This document shows positions 31,030-41,999 of a stretch of DNA of 64,000 nucleotides, one piece after another (position 1 is the first letter of the stretch; every line of letters starts with the position of its first letter). The position numbers and the translations under genes are program-made. The notes under the pieces are model-generated. The model was given only the letters and a program-made list of their open reading frames with translations, was not told the DNA's origin and searched no databases. Source of the DNA: Dendrolimus kikuchii (taxonomy: Eukaryota > Arthropoda > Insecta > Lepidoptera > Lasiocampidae). Location: positions 28,403,728-28,467,727 of the forward strand of contig CM034389.1 of the NCBI GenBank assembly GCA_019925095.2. The letters run 5' to 3'.

Positions 31030-31854
31030 TAAGATATTTTACGATTTAACTATGTAATAAAACATGTAGGGTTTTAACAGCTTCTCCACGTATGTAACGT
31101 ATTGAGTTATATAATGATACAAGCTTGCAATTTGATGCATGACTCGAGATGTATTTTTTTAACAATATTACAGCAATTATTACAACAAAAACAGATTAGA
31201 CAAGTACACGTTTTAGCGGCAACAAAGATGACATGAAGAAGAAAAAAAAAAACGTATTGACACTTAGCGTTGGTTTGGTGTTGCCAGTGTAGTTTTTATG
31301 ATCTATAAGGATAATTTAAGATAAATAGTGCTCTTTGTTTTTTTTAAACTGCTCTCCGATGAACTATCTCGGATCGTATGTGGATTCACAGTGTTCAAAT
31401 ACACCGAACTCCATGAAAATCAGTAGCAGAAACGTCGATATATTTGTGCTAAATCATGATTATTTATGTATTGCTATACTAGAACCTGTATTGATAAATA
31501 ACGTATTATTGAAATTATATTATTCAATCAACAACAATCCATTAGCGGTTATCAAACAAATCCCCGTTATCTGTGAACCACAGATAGGCCCGCACCGAAA
31601 TACATACCATAAGAATCAAACTTCTAGAACCTACTACTCGTATTGAAATAAATATACTTTTATACTGTAAATTATATAACGTTTATATTTTGCATTAATA
31701 TGTAATGAATCTGTGGAGATTTGTCGCAGTATGAATTCTCTTGAAACTGAAGACGTTCAATAGACTTAATACAAATAATTCAATTTTATGTATTTAAGGC
31801 TTGGCAACTAGGCCTTGTAACCTAATATTAGATAAATATTCAAGAATAAATATA
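31030..31854. other. Non-coding DNA, one unassigned short frame
   Basis: A 103-codon + frame (31335-31646) has no motif I recognise and an AT-driven composition, so I do not call it a gene. Bases 31795-31822 carry the tail phrase of repeat R5 inverted. Confidence 0.35.
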
Positions 31855-32161
31855 ATTTTTTTTTATTGCAGGAGTTCAGCAGACAGGCAGACAGCCCACT
31901 TGGTGGAAAGCGGTTACCATCGCCTATGGACATTTGCAACACCAAAGATGCTACAGATGCGCTGCTGCTCTCTTAAAGGAGACTGGAACCTGGTCATTAA
32001 TGCCGGAACACAACACGAGGTTGTTATGGCGGCATACTCTAGACCAGGGGTGGTCGCCATCCAGTCGAACAAATACCTGGCTATGGGTTGTTTAGTCGCC
32101 TCTTACGACAGGCCGCCGGGCCGCAGGGAATTGTATTCTTTCTCCGTTCCTGCACGGATAG
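31855..32161 (-). repeat. SINE-like family B copy
   Basis: Full-length minus copy, poly(T) at the left, 'cctgcacggata' at the right. Confidence 0.85.
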
Positions 32162-33217
32162 AAATATGTAATAAAATAAAATTTAAAATATAAATATAAT
32201 ATTAAAATAATCAACGCGAGCATCGCCGCGTTACCGCAGTAGCTTTGAGTGGTCTAAGCAACCCGGCGTTTTGACAGCACATCGGTGCTCGGTGAGTCAT
32301 GCATTCGTGATAGATTTTTAGAACCACCAACAGGTCGATAATAAAAAGTTTTGCTCTTAACTTAACATTTATTAAGATTATTATGTTTAAATCTTCCACA
32401 TATATTTAGTGCATATAACCCACGTTTTGGGTTCTTTTTCCTCTTCTCAAAATTGGGCTTGGAATTTTGTGAAAAAGCAGTGGAGGACTCATTGCGCAGT
32501 GCACCTGGAAGGTCACCCCTGGACTTGCAGACACTTCAGGGCAGTACCGCCACAAAAAAATCCAAACACAGCCAAGGCGAAACTAACCCCGCTCTCTTAT
32601 ATATATATGTACAGGATGTTTGGCGCATGGACCGACAAAATTTTTTGGGGGATTGGGTGGATCAAGAGCTATCTTTAACCCATATATACCTATGTCCCAA
32701 GTATCACTGTAATATAATTTTTCTAGTTTGTTGTTGTAATTGAACCAAATAACTTCTATCGCAGTCTTTAATGTATGATTATTCTAAATTAAACACTAAT
32801 TCTTAGCATTAGACAACAAAACGTTCTTGACGAGCTTTCAAACTCTTAAAAATGAATTAATCTATGAAAATTGTCAAATTCAAAATTAGTTATAAAAAAA
32901 ACTGAAAGGTATTAAGAATTTCATTTGATTGAAACAAAATCTGTACTTAATATCCTTTCCAACGATATACCACATGGCCTTGAAATTATTCCTTATGCGA
33001 TCAAATTATCAAAATCAAAGTAGGGACGAACACGCAGTCTAACACCGAACCCGTTTTTTGGAACAATGGTACGCAGGTAAACACTGTCTCTTTCTTGCAC
33101 ATGAAAATATCCCTTGTCTTTGTCTGTCATTGGATCGTCATTTGTGTCGTGGTCTTTCTTTAGTATTAGTTGAGATTTTACTATCATTGCTATCGGTATT
33201 GTCACGATTCACATCTG
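32162..33217. other. Non-coding DNA with two overlapping unassigned frames
   Basis: Frames at 32409-32743 (about 90 codons, + strand) overlap each other in two phases around 'gtggaggactcattgcgcag' and have no motif I know. The tract is locally GC-richer, so it may be a piece of an element. No supported gene. Confidence 0.3.
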
Positions 33218-33375
33218 CATCACATTGCTTCACATTTCTCGCAAAAACACATAATGACTACTCAAAAACTATCAATATCCTACAACTATTGTTCATTTTA
33301 GAGTAATTTTACACATTTTTAGAAAATAAAACTGCACAGCACAACATCTCCTTTCAGTTCCCGCCAAAAACTCCA
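33218..33375 (-). repeat. Interspersed repeat R5 fragment
   Basis: Minus-strand match to 3098-3250 ('ctactcaaaaactatcaata', 'aaactgcacagcacaacatc'). Confidence 0.65.
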
Positions 33376-33586
33376 CAAATAATTCAATTTTTGGAAAGTG
33401 GACAGTTTATCTTGTTTTGTATGAATTCTTAGTCGCAATACTTCTCGTCTGTTACACCATTCATTCTTTAAAAAAAAAAAGTAATACAATTTGTGTGTCT
33501 TCAGTTCAGACGCAGTAGAAGTGAAACAAAGGAGATATTTTCAATTTCATAACGTTACATTTTGTATATTATATCGTTATAATATA

Positions 33587-34007
33587 CTAGTTGTGCCCGC
33601 GACGTCGTCCGCGTGGAATTTGCTTTCATTGGTCGTAGCGTGATGATATATAGCCTATAGCCTTCCTCGATAAATGGGCTATCTAACACCGAAAGAATTT
33701 TTCAAATCAGACCAGTAGTTCCTGAGATTAGCGCGTTCAATCAAACAACATTAGTATATTTGGCTACAACACTAATACTTACATTTTAAATATCGCGATA
33801 TCTTTTGAATGAAACGTCCGAATTGAATAATTCAAAAAGGTCTAGAAAGGTATTGAATTCGTCTTGAATATGGAGTAATTTATTTTGATAAGGATTAATA
33901 CCAAGGTACAAAATAAAGAGTTTTTGAAGCGACGGCATTTTAATTATTTAAAAAAATAAAAGAATACACTTATTGTGAGATAACTACAATAGTTAGACAT
34001 ATTGTTT
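33587..34007 (-). mobile_element. Truncated Helitron-type element H1
   Basis: It keeps the CTAG end (33587-33590) and the adjacent palindromic GCGACGTCGTCCGCG, then breaks off at 34007, twelve bases before a SINE-like B copy. Confidence 0.7.
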
Positions 34008-34019
34008 CTACTACTTGTT

Positions 34020-34314
34020 CATCAGCAAACAGGCAGACGGCCCACTTGATGGAAAGCGGTTACCATCGCCTATGGACATTTGCAACACCAATGATGCTAC
34101 AAATGCGCTGCTGCTCTCTTAAGGGTGACTGGAACCTGGTCACTAATGCCGGAACACAACTCAAGGTTGTTATGGCGACATTCTTTAGATCAGGGGTGGT
34201 AGCCATCCAGTCGGGCAAATGCCCTACCACCTGGCTGTGGGTTGTTAAGTCGCCTCTTACGATAGGCCGCCCCAACGCAGGAAATTGTATTCTTTCTCCG
34301 TACCTGCACAGATG
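34020..34314 (-). repeat. SINE-like family B copy
   Basis: Minus copy without the poly(T) part. It ends 'cctgcacagatg' at the right. Confidence 0.82.
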
Positions 34315-35102
34315 AAAATGGTATGCGGCTTGTGTGCAGTGTGGGGCACTGCACACGAATGTGGGCAAGGCGCAAGCGAATACCTATCTGTCGTATGCGC
34401 GAAGGTCGACAGCGAATCGCTACTGCTGCCATCACGAGATGCACGTTAAATATTACTGAAGTGAAACTTCTATATAAACGGGGGGTCTTATATTTTGTCT
34501 GTCAGATTAGCTTAGGCGTGTTGCTGGAGAGTTTCTTCCGCCGCTTCTTCTCCTCCAGCTATAACACGTTGCGAAGCGGTAGTAATGATAGATTAGGATC
34601 GGCTCCGTCGGCGGAGTCGATAATTAGTCCCCAAATAATCACTTCAGCCTGTTGGCTTAGCTCATTCAGCCTTTTACGGCTAAATCTCAATATAGAATCA
34701 ATCCCCCGCAGCGGTCGAGTCGAGGTCGAACCTCACAGGAGGTGCCTCCTCGAGCGCGCTGCTTCCGGGCTGAACGCCTCCGCTCCCACGGAGTCGGGAA
34801 GCCCCCAAAGTCCGGTATCGCTGAAACAGCCATCTGCGGCTATTCAGCTGGGTCCAGCTCCAAAAAAAAATTTTTTTTTGTCAAAAAGCGTTATACGGCC
34901 GCGTGGACGGGCGACATAAATTTAGACTAGACGTGGTCAGAGCGGCATAATTTTAGAGTTGACTATGGGTGCATTTTTTGGTTCCGGATCGAATTCAGTT
35001 TTTTTGTTAAAATGTACCTAACCTAACCAAATCATAATTTGCAGTAAACCTGCGAAAAATCGAAATGCGTACTGGGACATATAGTAGAAGTAAAACTTCA
35101 AC
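34315..35102 (+). other. Unassigned 198-codon open frame and GC-rich tract
   Basis: An open frame runs from ATG 34323 to 34919. It crosses a LINE 3' UTR phrase at 34510-34580 ('cgttgcgaagcgg', also at about 24540), and its residues show no domain. I think it is a chance frame over GC-rich retroelement debris (34600-34860), but at this length it deserves mention. No promoter or poly(A) signal is evident. Confidence 0.25.
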
Positions 35103-35242
35103 GGACAAGTGGCAAAACGAATCGCAACAAAATTTTAACTTGGAGTTTTACGGGCAGGTTTTCAAATTGGACAAGTACATTAACAACCTGCCCGTAAAAT
35201 TTCAAGTTACAATTTTGTTGCGATTCGTTTTGCCACTTATCC
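35103..35242. repeat. 58-bp near-perfect inverted repeat hairpin
   Basis: Arms 35103-35160 and 35185-35242 pair at 54 of 58 positions around a 24-base loop. The arm text begins GGACAAGTGGCAAAACG. If transcribed on either strand it would form a long RNA hairpin. No coding function is evident. Confidence 0.85.
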
Positions 35243-35494
35243 ATTTTTTTTTTTTACACGACTACTGTTCGAGGCATAAAATTATTCACAATACAGTTTA
35301 TGTACTTCAACACTTTATAAAGGATAAAAGGACACATATATATAACAAATTCATAGCAAGCTTGATCAAGTGTTCACTATTCACACATCAAACATTGCAC
35401 ATGAATTATGCAATTATTTAATAATATTTAAATGTTAACTTAATGAACATTTCAATTATAAAGTAAATTATAATTAACTGTATGTCGGCGCACG

Positions 35495-35690
35495 ATTAGC
35501 CTGGAGAGGTACACACTGGTCCAGTATTCTTAAGGTACACCACAACATAAAAATTACTAAATTAATGTCACACACAGTAACAAAAATAAACAATAAGCGT
35601 GTATGGAGTCTAAAATTTTTTATAGAAATGAAGTAGTAAAAAAGGGTACGGAACTCGAGTCCATAGAGATATTAATAATAATAATAATAA
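35495..35690 (-). mobile_element. TAA-associated repeat, 5' part (minus)
   Basis: It matches 53690-53830 and 41145-41240/41618-41660 inverted. Its end 'gggtacggaactcgagtcc' abuts an (AAT)n tract (35670-35688). See also 41135 and 53681. Confidence 0.65.
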
Positions 35691-35825
35691 AAAAAAACAA
35701 AACACTGGTCCAGCCGGGTTGAAATCATTACCTCGCGCCGGTGTGTACGCGCAATATTAACATTAGTCTATGAGAAACACTCGTAGTCTACGGCCAACCG
35801 CCAATATTCGAAATCTATTACTGCA

Positions 35826-36055
35826 CGGAGTTTTTGGCGGGAAGTGTAAGGAGACGTTGTGCTGTGCAGTTTTATTTTCTAAAAATGTGTAAAATTACTC
35901 TAAAATGAACAATAGTTGTAGGATATTGATAGTTTTTGAGTAGTAATTATGTGTTTTGTGAGAAATGTGAACTGTATAGTCAAATGTGGCCTTTTGAGTT
36001 TTCACAAGAACTCCGTTGAATGGCGTTAGTTGTAGCCTACAACACAACTGCGCGA
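35826..36055 (+). repeat. Interspersed repeat R5
   Basis: Matches 3098-3330. The final 'aaaggcctagttgccaagc' part is missing. Confidence 0.65.
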
Positions 36056-36352
36056 CTATTGTACGAAGACTTAAACATCAGAATTGGCTGTATGGACTAA
36101 AGATTCCTTTGCCTGCCTTTGTGGCGAATACAACTACTACTACTATTACTGCACGAAAAACAAACCTTTGTACGCGCTACCAAGATTTTGTTGTAATATT
36201 GTAAATTATTACAATAATCGCAATATTGAGCGAAACGCTGCTTCATTGGAGACTTCCTACGCTTCACTGTAATTTTATTCAAAACGTTGTGTTGCAAGAA
36301 ATAACAGTTTATACACTATAGTCATTTATTAGGGTCCTGTGTCCAAATTACA
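36056..36352. other. Non-coding DNA
   Basis: Short frames exist on both strands but overlap each other and lack motifs. Confidence 0.3.
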
Positions 36353-36597
36353 GAAACGGAGAAAGAATACAATTTTCTGCGTTGGGGCGGCCTGTCGTAA
36401 GAGGCGACTTAACAACCCACAGTCAGTTGGTACGGCATTTGCCTGACTAGATGGCTACCACCCCTGGTCTAGAGTATGCCGCCATAACAACCTTGAGTTG
36501 TGTGTGTTGCAAATGTCCATAGGCGATGATAACCGCTTTCCACCGAGTGGGCCGTCTGCCTGTCTGCTGATCTCCTGCAATAAAAAAATAAAAAAAA
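36353..36597 (+). repeat. SINE-like family B, internally deleted
   Basis: + copy. The first 10 or so bases and about 60 internal bases are missing. Ends CTCCTGCAATAAAAAAAT. Confidence 0.8.
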
Positions 36598-36864
36598 CCG
36601 GAATTTGTTAAATTCACCAAGTTCGTCCGTCATATCTACTTATATTTTGATCGAAATCTGTCGACGCCACTTACAATTTAGAAAGAAGGTGTTTTCTATG
36701 AACCGTCGTGTTATAATGATAATAATTTATTTATTCCAGAAAATTCAGTATGTCACATATTGTACAATTTTATATTGTTACAACTCAGGTCCCGACAAAA
36801 ACAAAATCCACCTGCACATCTGAAACAAAACACATTTTATTACCTGTCGGCATTTTAACTAATA

Positions 36865-37092
36865 GTAATTCTTTTATGATCGTCTTCTTTTGTTTACTTA
36901 TTGATTGGCATAAGTTTCTTGCCGAGTCATTAGCTAGGTGTGGCGGATTAAATCGACTACGATACGGGCACATTGCTTGCTTTACTTTAAAATCCGTAAC
37001 ACCTGGCTAATGTTTACAATACAACAATAGGCTGTTCTCTAGAAACGTATACCAACTAAGTAAACAAAAGAAGACGATCATAAAAGAATTAC
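36865..37092. repeat. Perfect 36-bp inverted repeat with inner inverted repeat
   Basis: Arms 36865-36900 and 37057-37092 match perfectly (36 of 36). Inside, about 36930-36955 ('tagctaggtgtggcggatta') and about 36989-37013 ('aaatccgtaacacctggcta') pair imperfectly. It abuts the RTE-like LINE fragment that follows. Likely a small DNA element or a duplicated-inverted segment. Confidence 0.75.
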
Positions 37093-37119
37093 AATAGTTT
37101 CAATGTTATTATGTTGTAA

Positions 37120-37970
37120 GCACCTTGCTTTATGCGGATGAAGCGTGCTTTTAGCCGAATCGCCAACAGAACTGCAAACACTAGTCACAATGATGAAAGA
37201 TGACTGTCAGGCGAGAGGCTTACATTTGAATGCGAAGAAAACAAAGGTTATGGTGTTTGAAAGAGAAGAAACCAGAACGAATGCAAGGATAATGGTCGAT
37301 GATGTTATGCTGGAGCAAGTGAATGAGTTTGTATATCTTGGATGTGCTTTTAGCAGGGATGGAAGGTACACCGCTGATATAAAAAGAAGAGTGAATTTGG
37401 GGAATAGTTTGAATGGAGCGTTAGGTAAACTTCTAGGCGCTAAGAACCTCAGCCAGAAGGCCCAGCTCGCCATACACAACGCGGTGCTGGTACCTACGCT
37501 CACGTATGGATGCGAGAGTTGGGTATGGAAGAGAGAGCATGAAAGTAGAGTAAACGCGGTCGAGATGCGAGTACTGCGCAACATCTGCGGAGTGACGCTC
37601 GCGGACCGCGTTCGTAATACTGAAGTAAGAAAGAGAGTTGGTCTAAGAGAGTGTCGGGGTGAAGGTAAGGAAAGGAATGCTCCGGTGGTTCGGGCATGTG
37701 GAAAGAATGCATCATGAAAGAATGACAATGCAAAAGTGGATGGATGCAGAAGTCGAGGAAGGCCACGACACACCTTCCATGATCAAATTGATCGTGTACT
37801 AGCAGAAGTTGATGTCAGGAGCCTTAAGAACAGACGAGTGTGCATGAGAAGAGTTATGAATGTCAAAGAAGCAAGTGAGTTGTGTAAGAATGGGACTAAA
37901 TGGCGCTCTGTTGTTCGTGGCTACCCCGCAAGGGAACTGGCGGGAAGTTATGTATGTATGTATGTATGTC
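37120..37970 (+). pseudogene. RTE-like LINE: reverse transcriptase C-terminal third and 3' end
   Basis: The longest copy of this family here. It starts at the reverse transcriptase active-site region (LYADE, 37128-37142, where the second Asp is Glu). A frameshift follows, then a 190-codon frame with HLNAKKTKVMVFEREETR, VNEFVYLGCAFSRDG, LTYGCESWVW and RVNAVEMRVLRNICGVTLAD. Another shift near 37660 moves the last part (DGCRSRGRPRHTFHDQ... to the end) to a different frame. It ends with a (TATG)n tail near 37965. Inactive. Confidence 0.85.
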
Positions 37971-38903
37971 AATGTTATTAGTTCAAATGCCGTCGGGTAA
38001 TAAATGTGCTTTTACATATCTGTACGTGGAATTTGTCTTTGTCGGCGCCTAGGTCGTAACAATAATAAAAACAACGCATTGAAATTCGTCACAAAATGTT
38101 TGTAATCATTGAACAGTTACTGTCAGGTTGCTGTTGCTGTGGACGTCCATCAATGTCAACAGCCGGCAAATGGTGACGACCTCCAAATGACACGGCTCTA
38201 ATTGGTTCCGCGATGACGTATTGCCGCGACAAACAATAGCCCAACCAGTTTTTCGTATTTATGTCTGTTGAGTTCATTTACGTACACAAATAAAACGCCG
38301 CAACAATATGTAAACATGGTAAAACAGAACCAGATTCTTGCATATGTTATTAGAGGCGGAGTGTGGCTACTTTTCAATTAAGTACATACATTTCTTTGCC
38401 CTTGAATAAGGAACTTGTTTCATTGTTGCGTAAATGAGTAACTCTTTATTTTTTCATTTTTAAGTGAACTATAAACGCTATAAAACGTATTTTTTATTTC
38501 TTAAAAAAATCTCATAGAATATTCTATGTATCTACTATTTACACACACACTTGTTATGAAACTTATATCGCCACCGCCGTGGCCACAAAAAGCGAACCAG
38601 ATTTACGAAAAAAATATCCGAAGTCCAAGGAGATGGCGATCATTAAACTATTGCGTGTATCTAAAATGAACAACGCCATCTAGTGGCGTACGTCGAAATC
38701 ATAGATGTGGAGATTTGAATCTCTATATTAGGCTTTTCTTAAATTAAATATATGTTATTTTCAACAATGTCAACGATTGTATTATATAATAACTTTGCTG
38801 CGAACATCGAAAGCATCTTTTCATACCTTGATTTTTTTACAGGATGAGTCAAATCTTAGTAGGTATAGAGAGTAGGACTAGCAGCCAGAGTCTATATCTA
38901 ATA
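37971..38903. other. Non-coding DNA
   Basis: AT-rich. No gene or recognised repeat. A small inverted phrase 'gccatctagtggcgtac' at about 38675. Confidence 0.4.
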
Positions 38904-39680
38904 CTAGCTGTGCCCGCGACGTCGTCCGCGTGGAATTTGCTTTCAAAACCCTCCGATTTTGAAACATCCTTCATTGGTGCTCCGCTCCTATTGTTCTTAG
39001 CGTGATGATATATAGCCTATAGCCTTCCTCGATAAATGGGCTATCCAACACTGAAAGAATTTTTCAAATCAGACCAGTAGTTCCTGAGATTAGCGCGTTC
39101 AATTAAACAATATATTAGTATATTTGGCTACAACACTAATACTTACATTTTAAATATAGCGATATCTTTTGAATGAAACGTCCGAATTGAATAATTCAAA
39201 AAGTTCTAGAAAGGTATTGAATTCGTCTTGAACATGGAGTAATTTATTTTGATAAGGATTAATACCAAGGTACAAAAAAGAGTTTTTGAAGCGACGGCAT
39301 TTTAATTATTTAAAAAAATAAAAGAAAACACTTATTGTGAGATAACTACAATAGTTAGACAAATGGTTACGGGATATTTTTTGTAGCCAATTACATGTTC
39401 TGCAAAGTGGTAGTACATTGTTTTGTTCTATAATCAATAGTTTTCGCAGCGCACGCCGTGTAAGGATTTTTTCGGGTCATATTTTTTACACCTTGGGTTA
39501 CATTATTGGACTTTTAATAAGGATCCCTAATTTTTTTGAAAATGTAATATAGCCTATAGCCATCCTCGATAAATGTACTATTCAACACTGAAAGAATTTT
39601 TCAAATCGGACCAGCGGTTTCTGAGAATAGCGCGTTTAAACAAACAAACAAACTCTTCAGCTTTATAATATTAGTATAGA
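38904..39680 (-). mobile_element. Helitron-type element H1, full length
   Basis: On the minus strand it begins TCTATACTAATATTATAAAG and ends with the hairpin region CGCGGACGACGTCGCG, then GGCACAGCTAG and T. 777 bp, non-coding. It matches 48146-48919 in the opposite orientation along the whole length. Confidence 0.8.
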
Positions 39681-39879
39681 CATCTTCACATCCATTCATT
39701 TGCCTTTCATTTTTCTACCAGTAATAAGATAAAAGATTAGTTAGTAATTTTGTTTTAATTATAGAAACAAACTGAGGCATCGGAGCATTTTACGACGACA
39801 TATTTATTGTTGGAAATCAAACCTTCTAGGCGTCCAGTAGATTATAAAATGAGGTAGCGGACAGTCAAATCAATTTTTA
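39681..39879. other. Non-coding DNA
   Basis: No feature seen. Confidence 0.35.
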
Positions 39880-40600
39880 TTTTATTTTTTTGTAAGGCGG
39901 GGGTAATGCTATTTACGTACAATACTGGGTCCTTTGCAAGGGATTAGACCATAGTTGATCATGAAGGCTTTCCCCTTTGATAAGGGGCAATCCGAACAAT
40001 AATCAAGCCAGCTTGTGTGGAGACTCAGAGAAGTTGCACGGGCAACAACCACTACCCACTAAAACCACCCTCCTCCCATGTGCCCCGCGCTTTTTATGTA
40101 GGAAAGGCTGGGACTTAGAACGTAGTTACGCCCAGTTCGATCCAGCGCAAAAAGTGCCTGAATGTGCCCCGGCAATCAGAACACATTCACTTCGTCAGCG
40201 GGGGTGGTGAATCCTTTGCTCCCTTATTCAGGGTGGGAAGTCATGCGCATACTTGCGTCTCCGGATGCCAACCAACCGCCGGCGTCCGCGTGGAGTCGCA
40301 TTAGTACGCGCAATAACACTCTTCTCCCTATCTCGTTCGGCGGCCTCCTTGAGACATTACCGTCTCACAAAAAGTAACCGCAGCCTCCCAGGTATCGCTG
40401 CTATGCATCATGGCTTTCACCAGACTGCAGGGCGAGTCGATCGCTCCTACTTGTGTCTCGAGTTCGAAACGCTGCGGCGCCCATGCCGCGCACTCGACTA
40501 GCGTGTGAAACGCCGTGTCGGGTGCGCCGCACTGGCGGCATTCCGGGGAAGGCAAGCAGCCCACAATGCGACACAGATACTTGTCGAAGCAGGACAGTCA
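39880..40600 (-). pseudogene. R1/jockey-type LINE: ORF2 C-terminus with zinc knuckle, and 3' UTR
   Basis: Minus-strand frame 40564-40328 reads CRQCGAPDTAFHTLVECAAW, a CX2CX7HX4C knuckle typical of R1/jockey ORF2 C-termini, then VKAMMHSSDTWEAAVTFCET. A 3' UTR follows to about 39890, with 'ccatgtgccccgcgc' shared with 29735-30005. 5'-truncated. Confidence 0.72.
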
Positions 40601-40742
40601 AATCAATGGAGCAACATCCTACAATACGACGCAACCTCGCAGATTTTGTACCAGGGTATATACTTATGGCGTCATAAGTATGTACGGAAGTGAAATGGGT
40701 CAAATATTATTTCTATGATGGTACTTTTTTTTATTTTATTAT

Positions 40743-41098
40743 TGGAACGAAGTTTTGGAACGAAGTTCCTTATCGCGCGTTGTGAAAGGGGGCTAGACGG
40801 AAAAAATTCTTACGAAAAGTTGTCACGACACTTTTTGCTATAGTAAGCTATTGCAAGCCGTGCGGCGTGCGCGTGTTTCTCTGTCTGTCTCTCTCTCTCT
40901 CATCGAAAGCAAGCCAGTTATTTTCGTTTCGTCTTTCTATTTCGCATTGAACAGTGTGGTGTCGCGACGATTATTTTTGTTGAGTGTATACAGGTTTTTT
41001 GTACATAATAAATAATAAAAAAAATATTATTACAACTTAAAAAAATAAAATTTTATTACAATCCCTTCACTAATTAATCGAAAGGAACTTCGTTCCAT
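40743..41098. mobile_element. MITE-like element with GGAACGAAGTTCCTT ends
   Basis: The left end 40757-40771 and the right end 41082-41096 are inverted copies (and each is itself nearly palindromic). The left end phrase is partly doubled (40743-40755). The interior has a CT-rich run and no coding sequence. Confidence 0.55.
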
Positions 41099-41134
41099 CC
41101 GGGTGTCCCTTGACACCTCTCAAGTTTTATTATT

Positions 41135-41950
41135 AACTCCACGGACTCGAGTTCCGTACCCTTTTTTACAACTTAATTTCGAGATGAATTTTTTTGAATT
41201 CAACACGCTTATTAGTTATTTTGGTTCTTGTGTGTGACAACAACAACAACAACAACAACAACAATACACTTTATTGTACACCAACATTACATAGAAAAAG
41301 TACACAATAAACTTACATACTAAAAGGTAGTACAATGGGCGGCCTTATTGCTAAAAGCAATCTCCTCCAGGCAACCTTTGAATGGACAAGAACTAATTAC
41401 ATAGATAGCGTTGGTGTGCAGTTGAAATAGATAATAATAAAATAATTGTAATACATATATTATAGTTATAAAAATATATACGTACATAGACATACCAAAC
41501 AATCAATAAACACGTTATACAGTTAAATAGTGCTCCTTCACAAGTCTGTTAAAAGAATCGGACATCTGCCGGCCGAGCATTCCAGAGATGCCCAGCCTGG
41601 ACAGAGAACGATCTTGCGTGACATTAATTTATTGGTTTTTGTGTTGAGGTGTATGTATCTTACGAATAACTTATTACATTAATTTTTTCTAGTTTTAATA
41701 CTAAACTTGCACTAATGTAGAGTGTATCTGTTACATGCTGGTGTTGTGAGGAAGTGCATGTGCAGTGTGGGCCTTATATCTATACTTATATATAGTCCTA
41801 TCTAGTGCCATGTGTGTTGGTTTTTTTCTTTTCTGTGCCTGGGTTATTAATTTTTAGGCTCTTTGTGTGTCTTGGTTTGTTTGTGAAGTGTGCGTGTAAT
41901 GCAATGCGGTGGTTAGTGGTACTTTAAAAGTAAGAAGTTTAGATGTTATT
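41135..41950 (+). mobile_element. TAA-associated repeat with nested LINE family A
   Basis: It starts next to TTATTATTAA with the palindromic GGACTCGAGTTCC and runs parallel to 53681-54070. Bases 41240-41617 (378 bp) are a minus-strand LINE family A 3' end with a (CAA)n tail, flanked by GTGACA duplications (41234-41239, 41618-41623). It resumes at 41624. Confidence 0.72.
41240..41617 (-). mobile_element. LINE family A 3' end nested in the TAA-associated repeat
   Basis: Antisense to 13440-13560 ('gctccttcacaagtctgtta', 'ggcatctctggaatg' inverse) with the 3' phrase 'gcggccttattgctaaaagc'. Its own 3' tail is (TTG)n. Confidence 0.8.
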
Positions 41951-41999
41951 TCGACGCCTATTCTTTCATATGTAAATAATTTTAGAATTTATTATAACA

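Noticed and set aside
34323..34919. 198-codon open frame as a host gene
   Set aside because: It crosses a LINE 3' UTR phrase and GC-rich debris, and has no domain. I list it only as unassigned.
40453..40718. Several + strand frames near 40.5 kb
   Set aside because: They are shadows of the minus-strand LINE ORF2 end with the CX2CX7HX4C knuckle.
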